Shown: one piece after another, positions 1 through 10,575 of the stretch
Numbering within the stretch: position 1 is the stretch's first letter
Layout: the number at the start of each line of letters is the position of its first letter
Assembly (NCBI RefSeq): GCF_022581195.2
Contig: NC_061474.1
Span: forward strand, 1,178,001-1,242,000
DNA length: 64,000 bases
Source of the DNA: Helicoverpa zea
Taxonomy: Eukaryota; Arthropoda; Insecta; Lepidoptera; Noctuidae
Reading direction: 5' to 3'
Translations under genes and position numbers: made by a program
The notes under the pieces: generated by a model
Told to the model about the DNA's origin: nothing
Database searches by the model: none
Seen by the model: the letters and a program-made list of their open reading frames with translations, nothing else

Positions 1-239
1 TTTTGTAGACACCTACTTAACTCAAACTTAAACACCACTTGAAAATAACTTGATTAAACATAACACAGTCGCTTATGTAAAACGGAAGCCAACTAATTCC
101 ACTAGGCTTGCTCTATGTTGCTAATTGCTCCCGAAATTAGCTTAGTGAAGCTAAAGTTAGCTAAACTCCACATCGCTAGTAGAATACAAATGAGAATTCC
201 ACATTTAATATTACTCCTGATTATGGCCGTAAGAGTACA
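1..239. other. Unassigned AT-rich DNA
   Basis: No coding frame, RNA gene or repeat that I recognise. Short open frames here lack any family signature. Confidence 0.5.
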
Positions 240-575
240 TGTATACTGCGAACTTTTCAACCGACTTCCCAAAAAGGAGAAGTCTCAATTCGTCGGGATC
301 ATTTTTTTTAAATGTGGATCGAAACTCTGAGAAATCGAGGGCAACTCTCGAAGATTGTAGGCATGCATATTGTAAAAACTTGACACTCAGGTGTATGTCT
401 GATAACATAATACAGCAGTGAAGGTTTAGAGCTGACCTGATGATGGACATGAGAGAAGATCGAGGGAACTCGGCAGCGGTATATATTAACTTCCTCGTGT
501 TTGGGCTTATATTATATTATTTGTATTGACGTGAACTTTCCACCAAAGCGAATAGTGACAACGTGTCTTCAAAAT
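240..575 (+). repeat. Interspersed repeat, CCGACTTCCCAAAAAGG family, copy 1
   Basis: Opens with a CCGACTTCCCAAAAAGGAG block and an ATTCGTCGGGATC block, followed by a region ending near CTCGTGTTTGGGCTTAT. The same blocks recur in the same order at 3983-4571, so this is a dispersed repeat. Small open frames on both strands inside it are not genes. Confidence 0.75.
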
Positions 576-589
576 TAAAAATAAATATA

Positions 590-750
590 ATATATCGGCC
601 GATAGTTTGTATGGGCTCATAAATCAGTACTAAGTAGAATGGTAGTACGCACATTACAAAAATCAGGTATTTAGCCGGTATGACACCGACTGCATGAGAA
701 CAATCGGTCAACTGTCGGCCGACTGTTTAGTCTGCAGTGTGCGGGTACTG
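590..750 (+). mobile_element. MITE-1 copy (TCGGCCGATAG inverted ends)
   Basis: TCGGCCGATAGTTTG near 595 is mirrored by CAACTGTCGGCCGA near 703-716, giving imperfect terminal inverted repeats around a short AT-rich core. Related copies lie at 33945-34080 (minus) and 38030-38455 (split by a SINE). It has no coding capacity and is presumably a non-autonomous DNA transposon. Confidence 0.65.
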
Positions 751-1747
751 TAAGAATTCTTGATCATTCTATGTAGTGGTAGAATCATTAGAAAAATGCT
801 TCTTGAATAAAGAGTAGTTGGAATAATTATAATGAGGACTACTTGTAGACACTGTGGTTTTTATTTACTCTTATTATTTTCATAGTTTTATGTTTATAAC
901 GGTTAAATTAAGCACCTCTTGTTTTTGTGAAGTCGGTTTAAAAATGATATCTGATTTACAGCGAGGAAATAAATTAATGTGTTTATGTGTATGCCAAAAC
1001 TAAAATTATTGTACAGTTTTGAAACTGCTCATCAAAACTATTTATGATATAATATTCAGATATAAAACACTATTCGTTTTAGAAAATACCGGATTTTGTA
1101 CAGTTTATGTACTAAAGTTACTTTTTAGGTAATAATAATTACAGTGGGTGTTCACGCTGTTAACCGAATACTCATATTTCTATAAACACAACTTTGATTA
1201 ATTTTGTTGCTTTAAAAAAAATCATTTATGTGTCAACATTTTGACAAGTCAACTAGTAATATGTAACCCAGCTTGATGGTTACACACAAGATCACCGAAA
1301 AACAAAACTGTTCTCTTTCCTATTTTTCTTAAAACAACTGTTTACTTGGAACTTGATCGTTGTTTTAAGAAAAACTGACGTTTATGCTACATTCCATTAC
1401 CATACCATACATTACCAGGGATGTTAGGCCTAGACCTAGCCTTAAAAAAAAAGTAGTAAGTAGTTCCTGAGTTGTAGTAAGATGGTGTAAACGAAGCACG
1501 CATCACATTTGTTCAGTCCAGTCCCCGGAGAATTCATTACACTCCACGTTTACTGAATAAGAAGGTCCACGGTCCATTGGTCCTTTATACATTACATTTT
1601 ATGATTTTACTAGCCCTGGGATCGAACCGAGCAACTGCAGGTCACTTGAACTGGTTCGCTGTGTTACTTGAGACATTAGTGCATAAAATTAACTCTTTTA
1701 AAGCTGATTTTTCTCTCTCAGTTAAAAACAAAAACACGGTTTCCTTA
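751..1747. other. Unassigned AT-rich DNA
   Basis: About 1 kb without a recognised gene or repeat apart from the small hairpin listed at 1323-1374. Confidence 0.5.
1323..1374. repeat. 16-bp perfect hairpin
   Basis: TTTTTCTTAAAACAAC (1323-1338) is exactly complementary to 1359-1374, with a 20-base loop. It is AT-rich. It could be a chance palindrome or a tiny MITE remnant; no function is visible. Confidence 0.5.
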
Positions 1748-1749
1748 TG

Positions 1750-2613
1750 TATACATTGATCCTGGCCGATTTCGGCCACAGTGACTTGGATCTGCGCTTA
1801 ATTTTGAGAGCTTCGCTGGTGTGCTCTCCAGTGACTGACAAAGCCAATTTTTGCAGTGAATGTCCGTCCACATTCACTGCAAGTCAGCACTCCTCCGATA
1901 TAGGTGTATTGGATGGCCGCGGGTGGTCGGGCCTTCAGCTCATCTCGCCTAGCGTCGAGTTGTTCTCTCCGCCGGCTCTCAAACTCGCACACCTTGTCCT
2001 TAATAGTCCGCCTCCATTTGGTCCTATCTGCCGCCATAGCCTCCCAGTGTGACGGATCTAAGTCACATCTCTTCATGTGGCGTTTCAGCACATCTTTGTA
2101 CCGCAGACGTTGATCACCCTGCTTACGCTTGCCAGTCTCCAGTTCTGAGTAGAAGACGCGCTTTGCTACTCTGGCATCTGACATCCGGGAGACATGACCA
2201 GCCCAGCGCAGCTGTCGACGCATTAGATAGGCCTCAATACCGCTGACATTAGCGCGTTTAAGTACTTCCGTGTTACGAACACGGTCCGACCACTGGATGC
2301 ACATAAAGTCACGTAGGCATTTTAGGTGGAATCTATCTAATGTCCGAATATGCTCGCGGTATAGACACCAAGTCTCAGAGGCATATAGGAGATTCGGCAG
2401 AACTATTGCCATGTACACAGCTACTTTTGTAGAGAGCTTTATGTCATGTGAGCGGAACACCTTGGCACGAAGTCTACCAAAAACTGCAGCAGCTGCTCCT
2501 ATTCGGCTGTTGACTTCGTTATCAAGGAGACACCTGGATGTTATGGTGCTGCCAAGATATTTGAATTGGTTTACTTGCTTAAGCGAGACATCTCCGAGTC
2601 TAATGTCAACTCC
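1750..2613 (-). pseudogene. LINE reverse-transcriptase C-terminal remnant with C2H2 finger
   Basis: The minus-strand frame at 1798-2613 encodes the region after the RT palm of a non-LTR retrotransposon. It contains the segment FKYLGSTITS, then LPNLLYASETW and RRQLRWAGHVSRM, which is the usual layout of this family. It ends in a single C2H2 finger (CSECGRTF...HWRAH) just before the stop at 1798. There is an in-frame stop just above 2613 and no endonuclease or palm, so this is a 5'-truncated dead copy. The GGCCGATTTCGGCCA palindrome at about 1763 lies in its 3' UTR and recurs at about 47331. The clade is not certain. Confidence 0.85.
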
Positions 2614-3185
2614 TTATGTATATTTACCTATCCAAGGAGGGATACACATCAACTTATATTTTGTAAGTGATATCTCGAATTGTAACTTATTTTATTGGTT
2701 GTTAGAGCTCTCATTCGGGATGTGTGGGTATCTGAACCGCATGCTTTTATTGTTTTCATTAAAGGATAAGGTTTTTCAAACTTTTCAGGCAGATTATGTT
2801 GCATCACTTATTCTTTCCAGCGCGTAGAAAGCAATGAAGGGTAACCATTTTAGGCAGACTTTGGTAACTGTTCCAAGAAGTACCTACTGATTTATCAACC
2901 TAATTTTGAGTTAACGACCAATAAAAATAAACCTTCAAGGAGTACAAAAACTATATTCTCTCTATCCTAGTAAGCAGGTCTAAATGAGGCACGTCACACA
3001 TTTGTTCGGTCCGCCGTCCCTAGAGGGCGTTGGTGCGCCGACAGAATAAAAACTAGCACATTTCTGCTCACCCATGACATATTACACTCGCTTTACCGAT
3101 TATGGAGTCACGAGGGTCTGATGTCTACGTGTTTAATTGTTTATGAGAAATTGTTGGAATAGTGGCACTATTTTGTAGGCATCTG
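2614..3185. other. Unassigned DNA
   Basis: Nothing recognised. A short block near 2975-3050 (GTCACACATTTGTTCGGTCC) loosely resembles 1500-1520 and may be an old repeat. Confidence 0.4.
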
Positions 3186-3420
3186 TAGCCTTTTCTAAAC
3201 TATGTTGGGGTTGGCATCCAGGTTAATTGGATGCAGCCAAGTATCAGTGTTTTACAAGGAGCGACTACCTATCTGGACTCATCAACCCAGTTAGCCGAGC
3301 AACACGATACCCCTTTGTAAGACAGGCCGACTTTCTGGCTTTTGACAACGCATAACGTCTGCCAAATATGTTTAAATGACTGTTGGGACCCATTAATTTA
3401 TCGTGCCTTCCGAAACACGA
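3186..3420 (-). mobile_element. SINE-1 copy, diverged, head missing
   Basis: Carries the SINE-1 order of blocks: TATGTTGGGGTTGGC, GCAGCCAAGTATCAGTG, CATCAACCCAGTTAGCC, GACTTTCTGGCTTTTGAC. The best copy is at 21241-21613. The tRNA-like head is absent and the copy is diverged. Confidence 0.75.
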
Positions 3421-3829
3421 TTTGTAAGTATTATTATAAAATCCACCAGTGTGAAAAGGCTGTTAGTCGTGGTTTTTCAACCAGTACTTATAAAAAAATT
3501 GAAACAATAAAAAAATACATTTTTATTTATTACCATTTACAATTTCAACATGTTATAACAATGTTATACATTCAAAATTATATTGGTTAATTTATTATGT
3601 AAATATAAGTCGACTAACAAGCCTTTGAGTACAACCCACTCTCATGATAATTACAGATAGGTAAAAAAATCTTTTGGTCAGTAATACATTTTACAACATA
3701 AAAATAAAGCAAAATAAATTAAGTGACAAAATAGGTCCTCAGTAAATAAAATACGAGATATTTTACGCATTAGTATACTAAACACACGTCTAGTAAAACA
3801 TATTTTATTTTATTTTTTACAAATAGTCG
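3421..3829. other. Unassigned AT-rich DNA
   Basis: Very AT-rich, with no recognised feature. Confidence 0.5.
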
Positions 3830-3960
3830 TTTACCCGCGGTTTCACCCAAGACCCATAAGAACTACTGCCCGTACCGAGATAAAATATAGCCTATGTTAC
3901 TCGGGAATCGGGAAGAGTTTAATAGAATTCAGAGCTCTCAGGGTACAAACAAACAAATAA
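3830..3960 (-). repeat. Interspersed repeat, GATAAAATATAGCCTATG family
   Basis: Contains CCCGCGGTTTCACCC, then CTACTGCCCGTACC and GATAAAATATAGCCTATG. The same blocks occur at 21185-21232 plus 26212-26245 (one copy split by later insertions), and a related piece lies at 38745-38850. The family is common in moths; its class is not clear to me. Confidence 0.6.
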
Positions 3961-3982
3961 AAAATGTTTCCTCTTTATTTTT

Positions 3983-4571
3983 AACCGACTTCCCAAAAAG
4001 GAGGAGGTTCTCAATTCGTCGGGATCTTTTTTTTTTTTTTTTTTTTTTTTATTTTTTATGTATGTTCACCGATTACTCAGAGACGCCTCGACCGATTTGC
4101 AAAATTTTTTTTTTTGTTTGATAGGGTTTACCTCCCAGGTGGTCCCATAGTCACCAGGTCAGGATCTGATGATGGAAACCCTGAGAAATCGAGGGCAACT
4201 TTCGAAAATCGTAGGCATACGTAGGGTAAAAACTTGACACTAAGGCGCATGTCTGATAACACTATGCAATGGTGAAGGCTTGGAGCTGACCTGATGATGA
4301 AGACCAGAGAAGATCGAGGGAACTTGAACAATGAATGTGTAAAAATCTACCTCGTGTTTGGGCTTATTTTGTTCGTATTGACGAGACCTTTGCAACAGTG
4401 AAGGTTTGAAGCTAACCTGATGATGGAGACCAGCGAAGGTCGAGGGAACTCGACAATTGAATATGTAAACTACCTCGTGCTTGGGCTTATATTGTTCGTA
4501 TTGATGAGAACTTTCCACTGCGGATATGACATGCGGATAGTGACAACTATGCTTGTCACTGAAAAGCTAAA
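3983..4571 (+). repeat. Interspersed repeat, CCGACTTCCCAAAAAGG family, copy 2, with internal duplication
   Basis: Same blocks as 240-575, with a long poly-T after the GTCGGGATC block. Inside it a segment of about 126 bp is duplicated in tandem (units beginning near 4266 and 4392, each ending with an AACTTTCC- or ACCTTTGC-like block). The copies differ at many positions, so the duplication is old. Confidence 0.75.
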
Positions 4572-4792
4572 AATAAAAAACTTTTTACAAAAAAATAAAA
4601 CCGACTCCCAAAAACACTGAAAAGCAAAAAAAAACTATTCTTAGGTGCATCGGCCTAGAAGTCGGTGGCGTTATAAACTTAGTTACATCCATTAGACACC
4701 GACTTCTAGGCCGATGCACCTAAGAATAGTTTTTTTTTGCTTTTCAGTGTTTTTGGGAGTCGGTTTTATTTTTTTGTAAAAAGTTTTTTATT
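4572..4792. repeat. Perfect 96-bp inverted repeat with 29-bp spacer
   Basis: By eye the left arm, 4572-4667, and the right arm, 4697-4792, are exact reverse complements, including homopolymer runs of 9 and 7. The arms contain ACCGACTCCCAAAAACACTG, which relates them to the edge of the adjacent repeat. It is either a foldback MITE or an inverted duplication of that repeat's end. A transcript would fold into a 96-bp hairpin. Confidence 0.9.
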
Positions 4793-6080
4793 AGTATAGA
4801 CTTAACCCCTCCATTGCTGACTTGAAAAAAAATTACCCTTCAAAAGGTTGCAATCAACAATATTTCTGCGTCAATAATTTCGACGCAAGCACAAAATTAG
4901 TGATATTTAAATATGTACAAAGAGTCGGTGGTTTACAATACCGCAATTATATAGGCCTTATTATTTATTATGTAAATAAGTCGAATAGGCCTTTTTATGT
5001 GTCAATAAGCGAGGTTACTTTATAACGATGTATTGGGTTAAATATTAAAATGAATCGAGTTCTCGTTGGGTTTTGCGGACTCGTTTTGATGTGAATTGTG
5101 GAGATAGTGAAGGAATTTTTAATTATAGGTACTTTTATGTGTTGTTTTTGGTAATGTTGTTATACTGCCATTCTGTAGTTAATCACCCTATTAGATCCTT
5201 TACCTTTACTCAGTCAAAAGAGAAAAATTCGATCGCCGTTTCTTAAGTTTTATTCAGGCCTACTTCTACATCTCTAGTTATAATAATTTTGACCTTTATG
5301 AACTTCTTAGAAACTTCTTATTTAAAGCAAGATCACTTCGGTTGTTCCTGACTTTTTATTTCCTTGACATTCTCTGAAAATATAATTATACCCTTACCCT
5401 AATTTACTTGGGGTCAACACGGCATTATCTACTAAAATATTTCATCAAAAATTATTGTTCCTCTCGCCAAAAAAAAAACCTGCAAGGTTTTTTTTGCAAA
5501 ATGTTATACCTTCGTCAAAAAAACTGAAAGTCAGTCACAATCGAGTATCCGAAAAAGATCCGCGATCTAAATAGCATGTCAGAATAACTCAGACATTCGG
5601 TACGTGCTCGCATCCGAATCGATTTGCATCGATACGAAACAATCGCTCGGAGAATACGAATGATTGATAATATCGATATTGCACGATGACGTGTCACTTC
5701 ACTATTGTTGCGGATATTGTTTGGCTGATATTTTTTTGGTTTTTTTTGGGCTTTTGTTGTTGGGTAGTGAAGTAAGTGCGTGATGTTATTGTGTTAATTA
5801 ATGTTGTTTTTTTTCTTTCCAGGTAAGTCGACGTTATCATCGCCTATAAATGTATGTGATTGAAGATTAAGTAAGTCATACCTATGATTTAATTAGATTG
5901 ACTGTATTGTGGGTAAAACCTAGAACTCGTATTTTAATGACGATTTTATTAATGTATTGTTGTGTAATTGAAGTTTCTGTTGTGCCGATATTATTTAGTT
6001 TATATTATTTTCCCCTTTTAATTTATCAACATAATTATTAACATTTGAAACAGAGGATTTTAGGTTAATTTAAAAATTAC
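4793..6080. other. Unassigned AT-rich DNA
   Basis: No gene or repeat recognised. 5520-5690 is locally less AT-rich, with several ATCGAT-like words but no coding signature. Confidence 0.5.
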
Positions 6081-6742
6081 GATCCCACCAAAAACATTAA
6101 ATGTAAAAAAAAAGCCAATCCTCTACGCAATTCCTCCACCGTAAAAAGTTTTGAGATCGCATAGAAGCCAAGTCCTGTTCAACTTTATTTATAATAATAA
6201 ATCAATATTTTGTGACTATATCAATAGTTTTGTTCACATTACAATAATATTGACTTGGCCATGAGCACAATAAACTACAAATATAATACAGCATATTTTG
6301 GAGAGGTGAAAGTCAAACATGAAGATTAATATCACAGAATTAAATACTTTTAGTTTATTCAATTGTTACTCAATGACCGACAGTCAGTATCATCCAACAT
6401 CAATGAACTGCACATGTACTATGGCGCATGTTTAGTCCATGGTGATCTCAAATTCCAATCAGTGCATAATCAGTCCAATCGTAAAATCATGTCCATATAG
6501 AATTTATCAATTCAATAGTATTTACACATTATTTCAAGGAGCGACTTTTAACTTGTGCTCATGGCCAAGACAATATTATTGTAATGTGAACAAAACTATT
6601 GATATAGTCACAAAATATTGATTTATTATTATAAATAAAGTTGAACAGGACTTGGCTTCTATGCGATCTCAAAACTTTTTACGGTGGAGGAATTGCGTAG
6701 AGGATTGGCTTTTTTTTTACATTTAATGTTTTTGGTGGGATC
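6081..6742. mobile_element. Long-TIR foldback MITE, 190-bp arms
   Basis: The left arm 6081-6270 and right arm 6553-6742 are reverse complements with one mismatch that I could find (in the AAGTCAAT / AAGACAAT part). They enclose a 282-bp core without coding capacity. The outer ends read GATCCCACCAAAAACATT. The high arm identity implies a recent insertion or conversion between arms. No target-site duplication is obvious, because the terminal GATC is itself palindromic. Confidence 0.9.
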
Positions 6743-6783
6743 TGATTTATTTTTTGTAGGTCTCTTTCTTCTCTAAGTATACA

Positions 6784-7176
6784 GGGTGTGTCGTTCACAA
6801 TCACATTAAATCCTATCGCATATACTTTATGGTATTCTATGGCGAATTGTAAAAAAAATAGCCCAATCCATTCAGTGGTTTAGCCACAGGAGTCATTTTT
6901 CGTTTTTATAATTTACAACATCATGTGTAAAGCAGAGATAAAGTTAGGAGTATCGAATGTTTTGAGCTGTCAGTTTTCAAGGGAGAATGTCAGTTGTTTG
7001 TAATGACTGACTTTTATATGGTGTTCTAATTTTCGCACATTTTGATTCTATTAACTTTGTTTGAAAAATTCATTTTTTTTATTTTGACGTATTTTTATTT
7101 TTTCTTTGTTTTAATCGACATATATTAACCAGTATATTAAGGCATTTCATTTAATGTGATTGTGAACGACACACCC
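6784..7176. mobile_element. MITE with 27-bp terminal inverted repeats
   Basis: GGGTGTGTCGTTCACAATCA at 6784 is mirrored exactly at the right end, giving a 27-bp perfect TIR (6784-6810 and 7150-7176) around a 339-bp AT-rich core. No coding frame. The transposase superfamily cannot be assigned because the flanks show no clear target duplication. Confidence 0.85.
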
Positions 7177-7734
7177 GATAAAACAAATTAAATTAACTTA
7201 CATGCAACTAACTAAATATATGTATAACAAACTAAATACGTACATCTAAAGTAGCACGTAAACAACATTTTTTTTAAATAAACTATAAAATTTCGAAATT
7301 GATGAATTTTTGAATCGATTTATTTCAGAGGTAGATGGCGCTATCACATGAAATTATTTGATTTTTTTTAAAGTACTACTTATACTAAGCTATGTAACGA
7401 AACCATAGCGCGATTTAGACCAGCACAACGCCATCTATCGAGCGAGCATGCAGTATTTATCGCACTGCATTAATATGAAATATTTTATCATTATTCATTT
7501 CATTTTAACCTAGCTTTTTTATTCATATGTATGTATATTTAATACATGATAACAATATACCACACTACGTAACAATAAAACAAATAGTAACATTTTGTAC
7601 ATAAATAAATAACAAAGTTATCAATGCAGTCAAAATTCAGACACAATGTTCTTGAAAAACCGCAAATATAAATTTGTTTCCTATTTTTTATTAAGTTTTA
7701 AGGTTTTTATAATTTTCCCTTTATATGTAGCTAA
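7177..7734. other. Unassigned AT-rich DNA
   Basis: Nothing recognised. Confidence 0.5.
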
Positions 7735-8080
7735 TAACCTATCTTGTGCCAAATTTGAAGGTTCTAAGTTTGCTAGAAGTACCTTAGACTTTTGATGATC
7801 GGTCAGTGAGTCAGTGACAAAATGGTGTAACTTTGATCGATCATAACTCGTAAACTATTTATTCAAATGTCTTGTAATTTTGAGACTGAGCTTGTTCTAA
7901 TACTTACTCTTGGTCATCGAAAACCTAAACTTCTAGCTTTGTTCACATGGAAGATACAGGGGGCTGAAATAGCCGCGAAACGCTTCGAGAAAAGATGGTA
8001 CGGCCGTGCCCGCTTTGCTCGAGTCTTGGCTGGGGCACTGCCGTGCCCTCAGATCAATACTGTTGAGATGAGAGCCTAGA
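7735..8080 (+). repeat. Interspersed repeat with GGTACGGCCGTGCCCGC block
   Basis: Runs from a TGTGCCAAATTTGAAGG block through GTCAGTGAGTCAGTGACAAA and GTAACTTTGATCGATCATAA to a GC-rich end around GAAACGCTTCGAGAAAAG and ACGGCCGTGCCC. I recognise the style as a frequent moth repeat. It has one copy in this window, and the 70-codon open frame inside it is probably not a gene. Confidence 0.45.
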
Positions 8081-9559
8081 AATCGAATCAGAACCTTTTA
8101 TCTAAAAGAAAAAAAATATAATTCACTCATAATAAATCTAAAGGCATTCACCAAACAATGATAAAACTAATATCCCGTGGACAACGGCAGTAAAACTTAA
8201 TAACTTTAAAAGCTCTTCCATTTATCTGTAACAGTTAAATATATTAAGTTTCAGTTAACTCTTTGGAGTCGAGATCCAACCATTTGTTGCTAAAGTAGAT
8301 TTCATTGTTCTCCTACAAAGGATTTAAAAAGTAAAAGTCCGCAGTCCTGTTCTTCGCTATATTTATCCGCAAAAGTACGGCACTAAAAGCTGAGTAAGGA
8401 ATAAACCAGTATAATGGAAATTGCAATGTCCTTCTAGCTAAAGAATTGTTATTTTATTACGAGTTAATTTTCGTTTGGTATTTCTTTTATTGAGATTACC
8501 TGTTAAAGTAACCTCACATAATAAAAATATATTTGTATCTGCAAAGATGAAAACTATTTTGCAACAAACTCAGAAATAGTGAAGCTCATCATCTTTTTAC
8601 ACAACTTAGGTAATAGTATGTCTACAAAAAATATATTTATTTACAATTTTCTTTGTAACTGTTAGCAAAAGAAGAAGCGTTTTCATGTTTACCCAAAGCG
8701 TCCTATAAAAAAATATGGATAAAACTTATCGATAATCAACTTTATCGACTCTTCACATCACTACCCAGAATCACCAATAGATAGCCCATTGCATTTCCAG
8801 CCATTTTTATCCAGCTCTAGCGTGGAAAGTACCAACAGTTCCACACATAGTTTTTCCTCATTCTGTGTAAATTCGTGCAATAATTCCTTTTTAGCCAGAC
8901 ACTGGTAACGACTGCCATTCGGTTTGCTAAGAACTTCATTCTGAAACTTTCAGATAGAATGTCTGTTTAGGTTATTAATGTAATGCTATTTTTTTGGGTA
9001 TATTTTGGTAAAAAAGACGTTTTTTAGTATAAATTATAATCATTTCATTTTCAATGATGATCACTTCTTTCTATTCTTCAAGAACACAAAATACCACAAG
9101 AACAGTCATCACTAAAACCCAAATGAAGCATCCTTCCACGGCTTCCACAAGATTGGAAGATCGAATAAAAATCCAATTTAATAAAAATAAAGGTTAACAG
9201 AAAGTGACGCACGCATTTATCAAACGCTCGCGAACACTGACGGCTTGCGAAGGGTACAGGGATGTAGCTTAATTGTTACTGGAAGGGGTACTCTAATAAG
9301 TATATATCAGAGCATGTATATAAGAGCTTATTTTATTTATGCTTGCTTATTGAACCGGCACTGCATGAATAGTGTTAAGAATTAAAACATACGTAATTTA
9401 AAGATGTATTGATGTACGTATATCGAAAAATATGCTTTCTCACAACTGATTTTTGCACTATCCTTATTTATATTGATATTATTTATTTGCATTCCACAAT
9501 GTATCGAGTAGGTGTTACAAAATGGCTTAGAGCTAAATACAATTGTAGACCCTGTAAGA
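8081..9559. other. Unassigned AT-rich DNA
   Basis: Almost 1.5 kb with no recognised gene, RNA or repeat. Confidence 0.5.
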
Positions 9560-10575
9560 TCCTTACTAATATTATAAATCGGAAAGTGAGTTTGTTTGTT
9601 TGTTTGTTTGTTTGTTCCGCTTTCACGCCGTAACTACTGAACCGATTGCTTTGAAATTTTGCAGACGTAAAGTTAGAAGTCCGGATTAAATAATAGGGTA
9701 CTTTTTATCCCGAAAAAAAATAGATATTCCCGAGGGAAAACAAAAATATTGTTTGCTTGATGGATGGATTGTAGATGGCGCTGTGTGTCGTTTAAAACAA
9801 GGTAATATATTGCAAACGAATATAAACATGTAAATTTAGAAGCTAAATGATACGATAATGAATCTCCGAAAATGAGGAATTCCCGAGGGATGATGTACAA
9901 TTTGTTTAATCGTCTAAACTGTTTTTTTTTACATCTACTTATATATTGCAAACGAATATGAACATATAAATTTAGAAGCTAAATGATACGATAATGAATC
10001 CTCATAATAATAATAAATAGAATAAATTAAAACTAAAAGTAGGTGTTCCGGTGATGCTCATGCGTAATCTCGATGCCCCTAGACTGTGTAATGGTACCAG
10101 GCTGCGTGTCACTCAGCTTGGGCGGAACATTATTACAGCCACTATTTTAACTGGCGCAGCAAAGGGTGAAAGTGTACTCATTCCTCGGATTCCGATTATT
10201 CCAACAGACCTCCCATTTCAATTTAAAAGACTACAATTTCCTATAAGGGTTTCATTTGCAATGACCATTAATAAAGTACAAGGCCAAACTCTAAGGGTTG
10301 CTGGAGTACACTTAGAAAAACATTGTTTTTCGCATGGTCAGCTCTATGTAGCGTGTTCCCGGGTTTCCAGTGCCCAAAATCTGCATGTTTTTGCTCCACA
10401 AGGGAAAACGTATAATATAGTGTACCATTCAGTTTTGGTTTAACAACTAATCGTATCCAGCGTTACATCGCGCTTCTTAGATTTTTCCGTGGGAATGAGA
10501 AGTTTTCTCATAGTTGTGATTTATACCGCAATATAACCGAATTCCACGCGGGCGAAGCCGCGGGCGGAAAGCTAG
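9560..10575 (+). mobile_element. Helitron, internally deleted, with intact-looking ends
   Basis: The 5' end TCCTTACTAATATTATAAAT begins with TC after a host A. The 3' end is CTAG at 10572-10575, followed by a host T and preceded by a GC-rich hairpin (GCGGGCGAAGCCGCGGGC). These are the accepted marks of a Helitron inserted between A and T. A (GTTT)n tract lies at about 9594-9617. The only coding remnant is the helicase C-terminus at 10036-10443. At about 1 kb this cannot be autonomous. Confidence 0.9.
10036..10443 (+). pseudogene. Helitron PIF1-like helicase, C-terminal remnant
   Basis: About 135 codons read VGVPVMLMRNLDAPRLCNGT, then TINKVQGQTLRVAGV and HGQLYVACSRVS. These are the late helicase motifs of the Rep/Hel protein of Helitrons, a SF1B PIF1-like DNA helicase that unwinds DNA in rolling-circle transposition. 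The nickase (Rep) domain, Walker A/B motifs and everything upstream are missing. The frame stays open to its stop at 10443, so the deletion looks fairly recent. Confidence 0.92.

Noticed and set aside
10051..10443. Host PIF1 helicase gene
   Set aside because: Only the C-terminal motifs are present and they sit between precise Helitron ends.
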